NCBI RefSeq assembly: GCF_039831995.1
Contig: NZ_JBDOIO010000003.1
Location: 868,001 to 932,000, forward strand
Direction: 5' to 3'
DNA from: Paenibacillus pabuli
GTDB taxonomy: Bacteria; Bacillota; Bacilli; Paenibacillales; Paenibacillaceae
Length of the DNA: 64,000 nucleotides
The position numbers and the translations under genes are program-made. The notes beneath the pieces are model-generated. The model saw only the letters and a program-made list of their open reading frames with translations. It was not told where the DNA came from and searched no databases. This document shows positions 55,632-64,000 of the stretch, piece after piece; position 1 is the stretch's first letter, and every line of letters starts with the position of its first letter.

Positions 55632-56948
55632 ATGAATTCCAATGACTCTCGCTCAGAGAAGAGTGCATATTTGAAAGAACTGGGTGCCTTATTTATCCCT
55701 ATGGACGAAATGCAGAATCTGGACCGAATGGTTGATGCGATTGGTGATGTAGATATTGTGCTCCTTGGGGAATCGAGTCATGGAACAGCTGACTTCTATC
55801 GTTGCAGGGCTGAGCTTTCGAAAAGGCTGATTTCAACCAAGGGATTCAACATTATAGGTGTTGAAGGGGACTGGCCCGCTGCTTATCGGTTGAATCGGTA
55901 TATAAAAGGGGCTCCAGGTGCCGATTCTTCAGCTGCAGAGGCACTGGGTGATTTTACTCGCTGGCCGACTTGGATGTGGGCGAATACAGATATTCGTGAT
56001 TTTACCGAATGGCTTAAAGAATATAATGCAGCTGAACACGGTAGCAGCAATGAACGTTCTAAGATCGGATTTTATGGGATCGATATGTACTCCTTATGGG
56101 AATCGATGGAGGCTATTATTGGATATTTGGAGAAAACCAAGTCTCCTCAGTTGGAGCAGGCCCGCCGCACGTATGCCTGCTTCGATCCATATAACAAGGA
56201 CCATCAGAGTTATGGTATTGCTGCAGGATTACTCTCCGAGAGCTGCGAGAATGAAGTAGTCGAACTATTAAAGCAGATGCAGAAACAGCGTATGGCGCAC
56301 CCGGCTAGTGAAGAAGAATTGAACGCAGAGGTTAACATGCTGGTAACTTCCAGCTCAGAAGCCTATTATCGAACAATGGTTCGCGGCGGACCGGAGTCCT
56401 GGAATATACGGGATAGACATATGGTGGAATCACTGAAGCGAATTATGTCCTACTATGGGGCTTCTGCCAAAGCCATCGTCTGGGAGCATAATACGCACAT
56501 CGGAGACGCACGGGCAACGGACATGCAGGAAGATGGCATGGTGAATGTAGGTCAGCTGCTGCGTGAGGATCCGCAACATCGGGTGTTTGCCGTTGGTTTC
56601 GGAACCTACGAAGGAGAAGTCCTTGCCGGAAGAGCCTGGGGAGATCCTGTTGAGAAAATGATTGTACCTCCCGGACAGCCAGGAAGCTGGGAGGACTATA
56701 TGCACCAGGCAGGAGGCGGACGAAATGGCATGGTCATGCTCTCCGAAGCGTCCTCCCTACTGCATAAAATCATTGGCCACCGAGCCATCGGTGTGGTGTA
56801 TGATCCAAAGCTTGAACGTTTTGGCAATTATGTACCTTCCAGCATGGCAGACCGTTATGATGCGGTTGTCCACATTGATCAGACCACTGCTCTTCAGCCA
56901 CTCCCGGTCCATAAGCCGGTTGCAACGGAAGCACTGTTCTCTTCATAA
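55632..56948 (+). CDS. Erythromycin-esterase-family hydrolase
   Basis: A 438-residue soluble protein of the erythromycin esterase (Ere-like) family. Conserved motifs: VLLGESSHGTADFYRCRAEL near residue 40, GFNIIGVEGDWPAAYRLNRY near 70, RWPTWMWAN, IGFYGIDMYSLWESM and VWEHNTHIGDARATDM with the catalytic-type histidine. Ere enzymes open the lactone of macrolides, but many members have unknown substrates. The ATG at 55632 follows GGAAGGAAG; the open frame is longer, but the leader makes this start the best. A promoter, leader ORF and terminator lie upstream and suggest drug-induced expression. Confidence 0.85.
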   Translation: MNSNDSRSEKSAYLKELGALFIPMDEMQNLDRMVDAIGDVDIVLLGESSHGTADFYRCRAELSKRLISTKGFNIIGVEGDWPAAYRLNRYIKGAPGADSSAAEALGDFTRWPTWMWANTDIRDFTEWLKEYNAAEHGSSNERSKIGFYGIDMYSLWESMEAIIGYLEKTKSPQLEQARRTYACFDPYNKDHQSYGIAAGLLSESCENEVVELLKQMQKQRMAHPASEEELNAEVNMLVTSSSEAYYRTMVRGGPESWNIRDRHMVESLKRIMSYYGASAKAIVWEHNTHIGDARATDMQEDGMVNVGQLLREDPQHRVFAVGFGTYEGEVLAGRAWGDPVEKMIVPPGQPGSWEDYMHQAGGGRNGMVMLSEASSLLHKIIGHRAIGVVYDPKLERFGNYVPSSMADRYDAVVHIDQTTALQPLPVHKPVATEALFSS

Positions 56949-56994
56949 CCGTGCTTGGAGAAAGGTCTAAATTTTAGAATAAACCAATATAAAA

Positions 56995-57039
56995 GCGGCA
57001 GTCTCGGAATAGACCGATTCAATGATGAGACTGCCGCTG
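56995..57039 (-). terminator. Terminator of the pectin-type cluster
   Basis: AGCGGCAGTCTC / GAGACTGCCGCT with a 21-base loop and a TTTTATATT tail on the minus strand, just past the secreted GH28-like gene. Confidence 0.85.
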
Positions 57040-57050
57040 ACATTTGGTTT

Positions 57051-59177
57051 TTACTCGGGACCGTAAACCTCAAACTCCCAAATCGAATAACCGTATATGG
57101 TTGCCCGAACCGTTCCATACATTCGAACATACCGTGCTTCCACTTCGTCAAAAGTTACGGTCTCTATACCACCCTGACCTGTTGTGGTACTGTATACATC
57201 TCTCCAATTCCCCTCATGACTCGGATCTTCGGTAACCTGTATTCGATAGCTCTTGCCATAAGCAGTTTCCCAATACAGCCTCACTTCATCTATCGTTTTA
57301 GTTTCACCTAAATCCACATATACCCAACCTGGGTCCACTCCCCGTTTTGAACCAAAGCGAGTAGTGAAATTCCCATCATTTACGAATGGGGCGGTATCTT
57401 CGACTCCATCCCGAGATGAAGCTACTGCCGGTCGATGAAGCGCTAAGTTGGTTCTTGGAAGCGGTTCTTCATCTTGAACCGGTCTGATTGTAATATCTTC
57501 GTAATGTTCCTTGCTCAAAAAATTCATCTCGTGAAGTGTAGTCGCAGGCTGGCTTGCTCCAGGCATATAAATGTTTTCGAAAGTCACATCCGTGATCTTG
57601 GCGCCTTCCAACCCTTTCATTTTCGCAAAACTTTCACCAGCGTCACGTACCGTAATATCCTTAACCATGATATCACTGATGGGTCCAACACCGTTATTGC
57701 CACTATTCACCGTGAAGAGGGTCATCCAGGCACTATTATCTTCGTTCTTTCCACTGATGTCCTCAACATCCATCGATTCAAACCGGACATCACTAACTGA
57801 GCCGGTGCCGTATTTGTGATGAATCGCGAACCCCACTGCCGCTTTATAAACAACGCCATTGCGAAATACGATATTGGACTGATTCTGCATAACGCCTTGG
57901 CCAACCTTATATCCGTAGCATAACGTCCAGGCTATCGTGTCCTCAAACAGCACATTCCGAACAGGCTCAGGATTACCCGGCCATGGCACTTTTCCAGAAG
58001 CGATATCCGTATCTGATTTCCACGATTTTGTGGAGAACGGATCATCAAGCGAGATTCCAATCGCATTCTGTACAATGACATCTTGGGATTCACAAACATC
58101 AATACCGTCGTTCTCGCCCATCCCCAAACTGTTAAATAGCTTTAGATTTTGGAAGACAAGATCATCTGAACGAACCGTAACCACAGCCCATCCTGCTGAC
58201 TCTCTGATGACAATGCCTTCCATCACAAAGTGGGACGTATCAATCGGAACGACCAGATTATTAATCATTCCCTTTCCGTTAGTACTTTTGTCATCATGCA
58301 AGGCTTGACCATTGCCGTCAATTGTACCCCGTCCATAGATTCGAATGTTCTCGGATTGGAAGGCGGTGGAGATCCACCAGGTTGCCGGTCGTCCCATCGA
58401 ATCCTTGAACCAGTGCTCCGCATAATCTGCAGTTTTGCCCGTACCTACCAAAGTGGCTCCAGGTGCCATATAGATCGCCGTATTACTTTTCAAGACCAAA
58501 TTGCCAATATAATAAGTCCCTGCAGGTACATAAACAATCCCTTGAGCTCCTCCACCATTTAAGGTTCCGTATTCGCTGGCATCTTCAATGGCCTGTTGAA
58601 TGGCCTGGGTTCTGGCTGAAACTCCAGCTGCTGACGAACCCGAAGATGCTACATGATACGGTGCTGCTCCAATATTAAAGATTCCCTCGCCGCTTGTAGC
58701 GGGGACATCCGTTTCGAGTGGATCCGCAGCGATGACCATGCGTGTCTTGCGATTATTCATCATGACGATGAGGTATTCGTCGGATTGAGTTGTAAAGGTG
58801 ATGGTTCTGCCCTCGATCTTGTCGGCTTGAATTCCGAGTTTCTTCGGACTTATTGAATACTCATGCACCTTGTCCGTGTTCAGGATCGTTAATTCGTAAG
58901 TAACAGGACCTTCTGACATCGAAAAATGCGCATAGTCATAGTCGCTGAACCCCTTTACTACAGGAACAGGCACTCCGTTTGCCTTAAGCGTGTAATTTAC
59001 GGAAGGTGCATACCGGACCGAAGGCTCGTAGGTTATAATTGTGGCTGGACTTGCCTGAAGATGCTGTTCTCCACTTTCCAATGCTTTAACGTGAGAATTC
59101 GAATAGGGTGTCAGCAGCAAAGCAAAAACAATGGTAAGCATAATGTTTGCACGAAAATTTGTTCTAAGCCATCCCAT
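57051..59177 (-). CDS. Secreted GH28-like beta-helix protein with C-terminal F5/8C domain
   Basis: A 708-residue exported protein. Signal peptide: FRANIMLTIVFALLLTPYSNSHVKA. A small N-terminal domain (about 30-155) precedes a right-handed beta-helix of the polygalacturonase/pectin lyase fold (about 165-560): GGGAQGIVYVPAGTYYIGNL, GRGTIDGNGQALHDD, NSLGMGENDGIDVCESQDV, GYKVGQGVMQ. The C-terminal 150 residues are a discoidin/F5-8C (CBM32-like) module (NLALHRPAVASSRDGVE, VYVDLGETKTIDEVRLYWET). The DDG-type catalytic aspartates of GH28 are not all evident, so specificity is uncertain. GGAGG precedes the ATG at 59177. Confidence 0.8.
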   Translation of the reverse strand: MGWLRTNFRANIMLTIVFALLLTPYSNSHVKALESGEQHLQASPATIITYEPSVRYAPSVNYTLKANGVPVPVVKGFSDYDYAHFSMSEGPVTYELTILNTDKVHEYSISPKKLGIQADKIEGRTITFTTQSDEYLIVMMNNRKTRMVIAADPLETDVPATSGEGIFNIGAAPYHVASSGSSAAGVSARTQAIQQAIEDASEYGTLNGGGAQGIVYVPAGTYYIGNLVLKSNTAIYMAPGATLVGTGKTADYAEHWFKDSMGRPATWWISTAFQSENIRIYGRGTIDGNGQALHDDKSTNGKGMINNLVVPIDTSHFVMEGIVIRESAGWAVVTVRSDDLVFQNLKLFNSLGMGENDGIDVCESQDVIVQNAIGISLDDPFSTKSWKSDTDIASGKVPWPGNPEPVRNVLFEDTIAWTLCYGYKVGQGVMQNQSNIVFRNGVVYKAAVGFAIHHKYGTGSVSDVRFESMDVEDISGKNEDNSAWMTLFTVNSGNNGVGPISDIMVKDITVRDAGESFAKMKGLEGAKITDVTFENIYMPGASQPATTLHEMNFLSKEHYEDITIRPVQDEEPLPRTNLALHRPAVASSRDGVEDTAPFVNDGNFTTRFGSKRGVDPGWVYVDLGETKTIDEVRLYWETAYGKSYRIQVTEDPSHEGNWRDVYSTTTGQGGIETVTFDEVEARYVRMYGTVRATIYGYSIWEFEVYGPE

Positions 59178-59256
59178 TACATATCGCCTCCTGTTATTTT
59201 CTCCACTTCGAAAGCGCATACAATATTTCTGAATTTGAATTCTCATAATGTTCCAA

Positions 59257-62200
59257 TCATTCAGGAATACAAATCATCCTGGGAGCAGCAGAGAGTCCAA
59301 ACGGCACGAAAGCATAGCGATTTTGGTAAATAGATGTATTCGGTTCCAGATCCTTATCCGTCCATCCGGGTTTATCCTTGAAGCTGTCGGGGCCTACTTT
59401 GATGGGTTCCCCTTTAATATGATGATGAGGCCCGAGTAAGTTTCTGCAGCTTCCAGTCAATTCGAGCTCGATGAGATTTTCTCCTGGTTCAAGATATTCC
59501 GTAATATTCGAGACAAACGGTTCCCATAAGAAAACATCAGTATCTGCTCCGTTGATCCTTAACCTGGTGACTGTTGCATCTGGTGGTGAAGCGAAGTCCC
59601 AATACCAGGAAACTCCGTCATCTAGTTGTATTTGAACAGTCTGCGCAACTCTAATGCTCCCCGCAAAGAACGGTAAACCTTGACTGATCAAGCCTTCTTC
59701 CAGCGAGCATACTTGTAGAGCGTCGGCGAGCACAAACGGTCCATCCGTATATTTGACTCCACGTGTATCATCAACATAACCTGATTGGGAATTGACAGCA
59801 AAATCACCGATAATATATATGCTTTCAATTTCCGTATCTAATGTAAGCTTATTCGCTTCGGATTCGAATTGGCTTGCCCGAGTCATCGCTGCATACGTTT
59901 CGGGTGTATTCCAGAAATACTGGTGGAGCCTAATCCTGTTAAGTCCTGAAGTAAGGTACCCTCCGATATCTATCTTTTGGAAAGAAATATCCCTCCACCA
60001 ACCACAGCTGGTCGATTCTACTTGATTTCCGTTCACAACGATTTGCATTTTCTCCGGATTTTCCACGACCAAATACAATTTTTGTTCTTCAGTGGGTTCA
60101 AAAGCAAGGTTAACACTGAATTCCAACTCCATATGAACAGGGGAACCGATCTGCAGCAACTTTTCCTGAATGAAAATAAGAGGCATTTCAGTGGACCACT
60201 CACCATTTTCCACACGATACCTGCAGGTATCCAGCGTAATGCTATTCACATCCATTTCTTCGATCTTCCACTGGTTATCCAAGTGATGAATATGACTATC
60301 GGTTAAGTGCGTTTGAAGCCGTTTAATTGGATCGGAATAACATTGCACATCACTCTGTGCGAGCCGGAACATGTAGGATTGAGCAGGATAGAGCGTCAAG
60401 ACGACCTGTGTACCGCCATCGACTGTCTTTTGGTTCACTGATTTGAAGTCGCCACTTTGCAAATCAATACGAGAAAGCGTTCCCTTTTGATGAATGGTTA
60501 TTTCCGTATTTGAATATGCCTCGTCACCTGAATTCACCAAATAATAGAGAAAAGAGTCACCAAGCTTCAGTGTCTGGACGTTAACCATATCGGATGCAAT
60601 TGGATTTCCCCACCTGTCATTTACTGAAATCGATGGTGGAACCTTACCGGAAATCAACTTGGCTATGGATAAACGGGTATTGGTGGGTTTTAGGGCAGCA
60701 TGGATTAATCGATTGATGTCTTCATTCTCTTCGCCATCAATCAAACGCGGGTACGGCTCTAGCGCAATTAACATTCCCCCTTGGAGGATAAACTGATGAA
60801 GCAACTGGACGGTCCTGCTGCTTAAGGTGACGCTTGGGGGTATGACAACAACCGAGTAGCTGGCTTCCCCTACAACGAATCGTCCACCATCAACATGGCC
60901 ATGACGCTCCAGCATTCCCTCACTGCCGTAATCATGTTCGATGAACGATTGACACAACCAACGGGACAGCTGTGCAAACGATTGATGATATGGCTCGATA
61001 CGTGCTGAATCCGCCCCTGTTTGTTCCACCCAAGCGGTGCTGATGGGATGCAGCAGCAATACTTCGGCCTGTCTGGTACCTTCCACCAGAAGCATCGATA
61101 ACCGGGCAAAATAATCGTTAAAGTGATGATAGTGTTCCCACCAAGGCTGCTGATAAAAAAGAGAAGGCGGATAATCGCGCTTACGTAGACCTCTTAACGT
61201 ATAAGCCTGCAAGTGTTGGCACAAGAGATTCATGCCATGAACAAATTGCCACTCTCCGATTCGTTTCAGATCCTGAAAGCTAATATTCCATCCCGAACAG
61301 CCGTAACTTTCGGTCATGGCCTGTTTTTTGCCGAGTTGACGGACAACGGAGCTGACCTGTTTGGGAACCAGCGGATCTTCGCCAACAGATCGGCCGAGCC
61401 AGTCACAACCCGGAATGTGCAGATGTTCATAAAAGCAAAGAGGATCGCCTACCGAGGTAACTTGACTCATCAGCGTTTGTTCATCTACGACATGACCGAC
61501 AGACATCCACCCCCTTTCCCCGCACCACGCTCCTACCTGCTTGGCATAGGCTTCTGTGAACATTGTGGTTACGCACGACCAATAATCATGCCTCGTCTTC
61601 CGGCAGTTATCGGTTTCCAGAAACAGTTCTGGAAGTGCTTCGAATAGGGAATAACCGCAGCGGCTCTCAAATACATTCGCAAGCTCCAATGACCACGGAA
61701 GTTCGCCCCGACCAAACTGTGGTTCATCCGTGAATATCCCTTTGATTGCTGAACCATATTTTGTGCCAAGCCTTAACCAGTACGCATCGTAAACCATCGT
61801 AATAAATGTGCTTACCACATGTTTACTAAGCGTATCGATATAATAGGGATTGACCTCGTAATACACTCGAAAGTCGGGTCTGCGTGGATCATCTTGATCG
61901 AGGAGATGCAGCCTGTCTTCAATCTGAATATAGGTGGCAATCGTCATCTTTTCTTCTTGCCTAAAGGGAGCCCATTCATAAGACAGACGCTTTTGCTGGT
62001 AGGAATGACCGAGGGCAGGCAGCTTACCGTCAGCGTAGCCGCTGGGCCAGCCATTTTCGTCATACAGCCACACCTCCATACCGAGTTCTTGGCTTTTCTC
62101 GATGCAGAATCCGATTAATTCCATCCACTGCTCACCCATGTATGGTACCGTTAAGCCTCCTCGGGCGTGAATAAAAAAACCGCCAATGCCTGCCTCATGC

Positions 62201-62313
62201 ATTTCTTCGATCTGCCTTAAAAGCTCGCGCTTATTCAAATCGTCATTCCATGACCAGAATGGTTTTGTTCGATAACGGGCAGGCGGATCCTTTAGCAGGT
62301 TCCATATTGTCAT
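59257..62313 (-). CDS. Large glycoside hydrolase, GH106-like (alpha-L-rhamnosidase type)
   Basis: A 1018-residue cytoplasmic protein. Residues about 15-420 form a barrel with PFWSWNDDLNKRELLRQIEEMHEAGIGGFFIHAR, VWLYDENGWPSGYADG, IKGIFTDEPQFG and AMTESYGCSGW; two beta-sandwich regions of GH2-like type follow (about 620-1000, VRLRINGADTDVFLWEP-like segment and ENLIELELTGSCRNLLGP). The N-terminal pattern matches the GH106-related proteins, which release L-rhamnose from plant polymers such as pectin. AGGTGG precedes the ATG. It is 79 bp from the secreted gene and 17 bp from the GH130 gene. Confidence 0.75.
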   Translation of the reverse strand: MTIWNLLKDPPARYRTKPFWSWNDDLNKRELLRQIEEMHEAGIGGFFIHARGGLTVPYMGEQWMELIGFCIEKSQELGMEVWLYDENGWPSGYADGKLPALGHSYQQKRLSYEWAPFRQEEKMTIATYIQIEDRLHLLDQDDPRRPDFRVYYEVNPYYIDTLSKHVVSTFITMVYDAYWLRLGTKYGSAIKGIFTDEPQFGRGELPWSLELANVFESRCGYSLFEALPELFLETDNCRKTRHDYWSCVTTMFTEAYAKQVGAWCGERGWMSVGHVVDEQTLMSQVTSVGDPLCFYEHLHIPGCDWLGRSVGEDPLVPKQVSSVVRQLGKKQAMTESYGCSGWNISFQDLKRIGEWQFVHGMNLLCQHLQAYTLRGLRKRDYPPSLFYQQPWWEHYHHFNDYFARLSMLLVEGTRQAEVLLLHPISTAWVEQTGADSARIEPYHQSFAQLSRWLCQSFIEHDYGSEGMLERHGHVDGGRFVVGEASYSVVVIPPSVTLSSRTVQLLHQFILQGGMLIALEPYPRLIDGEENEDINRLIHAALKPTNTRLSIAKLISGKVPPSISVNDRWGNPIASDMVNVQTLKLGDSFLYYLVNSGDEAYSNTEITIHQKGTLSRIDLQSGDFKSVNQKTVDGGTQVVLTLYPAQSYMFRLAQSDVQCYSDPIKRLQTHLTDSHIHHLDNQWKIEEMDVNSITLDTCRYRVENGEWSTEMPLIFIQEKLLQIGSPVHMELEFSVNLAFEPTEEQKLYLVVENPEKMQIVVNGNQVESTSCGWWRDISFQKIDIGGYLTSGLNRIRLHQYFWNTPETYAAMTRASQFESEANKLTLDTEIESIYIIGDFAVNSQSGYVDDTRGVKYTDGPFVLADALQVCSLEEGLISQGLPFFAGSIRVAQTVQIQLDDGVSWYWDFASPPDATVTRLRINGADTDVFLWEPFVSNITEYLEPGENLIELELTGSCRNLLGPHHHIKGEPIKVGPDSFKDKPGWTDKDLEPNTSIYQNRYAFVPFGLSAAPRMICIPE

Positions 62314-62330
62314 TATTTATCCACCTCGTT

Positions 62331-63332
62331 TTAATCGTTTAGGCATAGCTTGATCAGATCATCGATATGTGCCGTTGCCAAACATTCCACTGCGTCCGCT
62401 GCTCCGTAATACATTTTCACTTCACCATCAGGTTCAAGGATCATTCCGCCAGGGAAGATTACGTTATTGCGGAACCCTCCCTCGATCTCGTAACTTACTT
62501 CAGGTGCCATTAACGGTTCCTTGGCCCTGCCAATGATCTTCTTGGGATTATCCAGGTCAAGCAGCATTAAGCCGGCAGTATACCGCTTTTTCCAGGATGC
62601 TTCCCAACCGTTTTTTCCCCGAGCGTGATCAATATCCACAGCATGGAATGTCGTAAGCCATCCATGTTTGGTCTTAATCGGAGGTGCAGCGGGTCCGATC
62701 TTGTCATTGGCAAAAGCAACATCTTCAACAGCCAATAACAGATCGGAATTGCCCCAATATTTCAAGTCCGGAGACTCGGATATCCACATGTCAAACCGGT
62801 CCACTCCTCCCCGGCTGTACACGGTGAATGGCCGCTCTAGCCTCACATAGTTTCCACCGATTTTCTCGGGGAACAAAACCATGTTGCGTAAATCCGGGGT
62901 AGACAGACTTAAAATTTCAAAGCTCTCAAAATCGTCCGTAACTGCAACGCCACCGCGTATACCGTGCTTCGTATCCACAGCGAAACACATATAACAACGC
63001 CCTCCGAGCACCGTAAGTCTCGGGTCATATGCACGTATGATCTCTTGATCGTACAGCTTAAAGCAAGGCTTCGGGCGTACTTCCCAATGGATACCGTCTG
63101 CACTGAAAGCGACCCCAAGGTCAGTGGTATGATGTGGTTCAAGAGTCCGCTGCTCGGTGGAACCGTAATCGTTCCGAAACACCATCACATATGTTCCATT
63201 GAATTTAGTTACCCCTGCATTAAATACAAGTGCAGTCGGATATGGAACCCGGGATGCATCCAGAACCGGGTTATCCGGATAACGTTTAATGACGGAACTA
63301 GATGTCAGATCACCGATATGAAGTGTATTCAT
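62331..63332 (-). CDS. GH130-family glycoside phosphorylase/hydrolase
   Basis: A 333-residue five-bladed propeller enzyme of GH130. Family features: YPDNPVL near the start, VFNAGVTKFNGTYVMVFRNDYG, IRAYDPRLTVLGGRCYMCFA, the ERPFTVYSRGGVDRFDMWISESPDLKYW block, GPAAPPIKTKHGWLTTFHAVD and EPDGEVKMYYGAADAVECLA. Members phosphorolyse or hydrolyse beta-mannosides such as mannosyl-glucose or mannosyl-N-acetylglucosamine. AAGGAGGT precedes the ATG. It follows the sugar permease gene by 32 bp. Confidence 0.88.
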   Translation of the reverse strand: MNTLHIGDLTSSSVIKRYPDNPVLDASRVPYPTALVFNAGVTKFNGTYVMVFRNDYGSTEQRTLEPHHTTDLGVAFSADGIHWEVRPKPCFKLYDQEIIRAYDPRLTVLGGRCYMCFAVDTKHGIRGGVAVTDDFESFEILSLSTPDLRNMVLFPEKIGGNYVRLERPFTVYSRGGVDRFDMWISESPDLKYWGNSDLLLAVEDVAFANDKIGPAAPPIKTKHGWLTTFHAVDIDHARGKNGWEASWKKRYTAGLMLLDLDNPKKIIGRAKEPLMAPEVSYEIEGGFRNNVIFPGGMILEPDGEVKMYYGAADAVECLATAHIDDLIKLCLND

Positions 63333-63364
63333 GGCTATATACCTCCTTGTGAGATAGGTTGCTG

Positions 63365-64000
63365 CTAGCCCTTTAATGAGCCGGCGGTCATTTGCATAAA
63401 GGATTTGTTAGCAAAAATATACGCGATCAGAATCGGTAGAATGGAGAGGCACGCTCCAGCCATCATGAAGTGTGTCTGTGAAGCTGCGGCAACCCCGTAT
63501 TTCAGATTGGCCAGGCCGACGGTCAGCGTCTGTAATTCAGGTTTGCTAAGCGTAAATACAAAGGGCAGCAGATACTCGTTCCACGCTCCTCGAAAGGCAA
63601 ACAACGCGCATACGCCAAGACCTGGCGTAAGCAAGGGAATAATGATTCTCCAAAATGTCCTTCCCGATGAGCAGCCGTCGATCCGAGCTGCTTCGTCCAA
63701 CTCCCTGGGAATCCCGTTCATAAAGCTCAGCAGGATGAAAAAGGCCGAAGCATGAGCGCTGATCAGAATCAGAATGACTCCCCACAGAGACTCATGCAGA
63801 TGAAGCTTAATCATGAGGTCGAATTGAGGTCGAAGCACGACTGCACCGATGGCCACAAACATCGTAAATGCCTGAAGACTGACGTAAATCTTTTTACCGA
63901 TAAAATCCATGCGGTTCACGACGTACGCTGCCATGGAAGCTACGAGCAAAGTACCTAATGTCGAGGCGGTGGCAACGAAGAGGCTATTCAGTGTATACGT
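63365..64000 (-). CDS. Sugar ABC transporter permease (MalG-type), 5' end outside window
   Basis: The C-terminal 211 residues of a carbohydrate ABC permease of the CUT1 MalG type. The frame stays open to the right edge (TYTLNSLFVATASTLGTLLVASM). It has the EAA-loop signature around ELDEAARIDGCSSGRTFWRIIIPLLTPG and the typical end FANKSFMQMTAGSLKG. The substrate is probably an oligosaccharide released by the linked glycosidases; binding protein and second permease should lie further right. Confidence 0.9.
   Translation of the reverse strand, partial: TYTLNSLFVATASTLGTLLVASMAAYVVNRMDFIGKKIYVSLQAFTMFVAIGAVVLRPQFDLMIKLHLHESLWGVILILISAHASAFFILLSFMNGIPRELDEAARIDGCSSGRTFWRIIIPLLTPGLGVCALFAFRGAWNEYLLPFVFTLSKPELQTLTVGLANLKYGVAAASQTHFMMAGACLSILPILIAYIFANKSFMQMTAGSLKG

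Overview
The window looks like the chromosome of a spore-forming, low-to-mid GC Bacillota of the Paenibacillus type. The evidence is the Bacillus-style purine catabolism (puc) genes, the spore germination pair cwlJ-gerQ and a decayed gerA, strong GGAGG ribosome binding sites with frequent TTG/GTG starts, ECF sigma/anti-sigma pairs, and carbohydrate-utilisation genes for plant polysaccharides. No rRNA, tRNA, CRISPR array or insertion sequence was seen. The genus is an inference; no identity search was possible. LAYOUT. (1) 1-11136, minus strand: a ureide/purine degradation operon read pucL-pucM-pucH-pucF-pucG, then a gamma-glutamyltransferase-like hydrolase, an amidohydrolase (probable guanine-type deaminase) and the start of an XdhC maturation factor cut by the left edge. 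The pucR regulator lies upstream of pucL. The genes take urate via 5-hydroxyisourate, OHCU, allantoin and allantoate to ureidoglycine and then to glycine plus oxalurate. The GGT-like gene overlaps pucG and fits an oxamate amidohydrolase (HpxW type) better than a glutathione enzyme. (2) 11300-21300: a large hybrid histidine kinase, fumarase, an aldose epimerase-like protein, an MBL hydrolase, a small protein and two tandem M29 aminopeptidases. (3) 21383-30187: an ECF sigma/anti-sigma pair, a secreted protein, an Lsa-type ABC-F ribosome protection gene with short leader ORFs, an acetyltransferase, two coupled mini-ORFs, a CNNM/CBS membrane protein with an in-frame stop behind its best start, and an ECF sigma fused to a DUF1835-like domain. 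(4) 30235-41370: gerQ-cwlJ, a secreted protein with two tandem TIM-barrel-like domains, an SDR, a DUF2500 protein, an Asp-box lipoprotein, L-lactate dehydrogenase, ChrA and a tyrosine recombinase. (5) 41550-51081, rich in broken genes: a deleted and frameshifted amino acid permease, a truncated GerA, a fragment of unknown type, an ECF sigma lacking part of region 2, and the tail of a chemotaxis receptor. Intact genes here are a CGNR regulator divergent from a DinB-like gene, an FMN riboswitch driving an EamA transporter (candidate flavin importer), an amidase and a DUF4179 anti-sigma. (6) 51160-56948: a beta-lactamase-like serine hydrolase and a divergent pair, rifampin phosphotransferase (rph) and an erythromycin-esterase-like gene. 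Between the pair lie a consensus sigma-A promoter, a 25-codon leader ORF and a 17-bp-stem terminator, arranged like an antibiotic-responsive attenuator. (7) 57051-64000, minus strand: a polysaccharide-use cluster with a secreted GH28-like protein carrying an F5/8C domain, a 1018-aa GH106-like glycosidase, a GH130 enzyme and a sugar ABC permease cut by the right edge. MOST INTERESTING: the promoter/leader ORF/terminator module ahead of the esterase gene, the riboswitch-controlled EamA gene, the GGT-like oxamate hydrolase candidate, the sigma-DUF1835 fusion, and the small ORFs in front of the ABC-F and CNNM genes.
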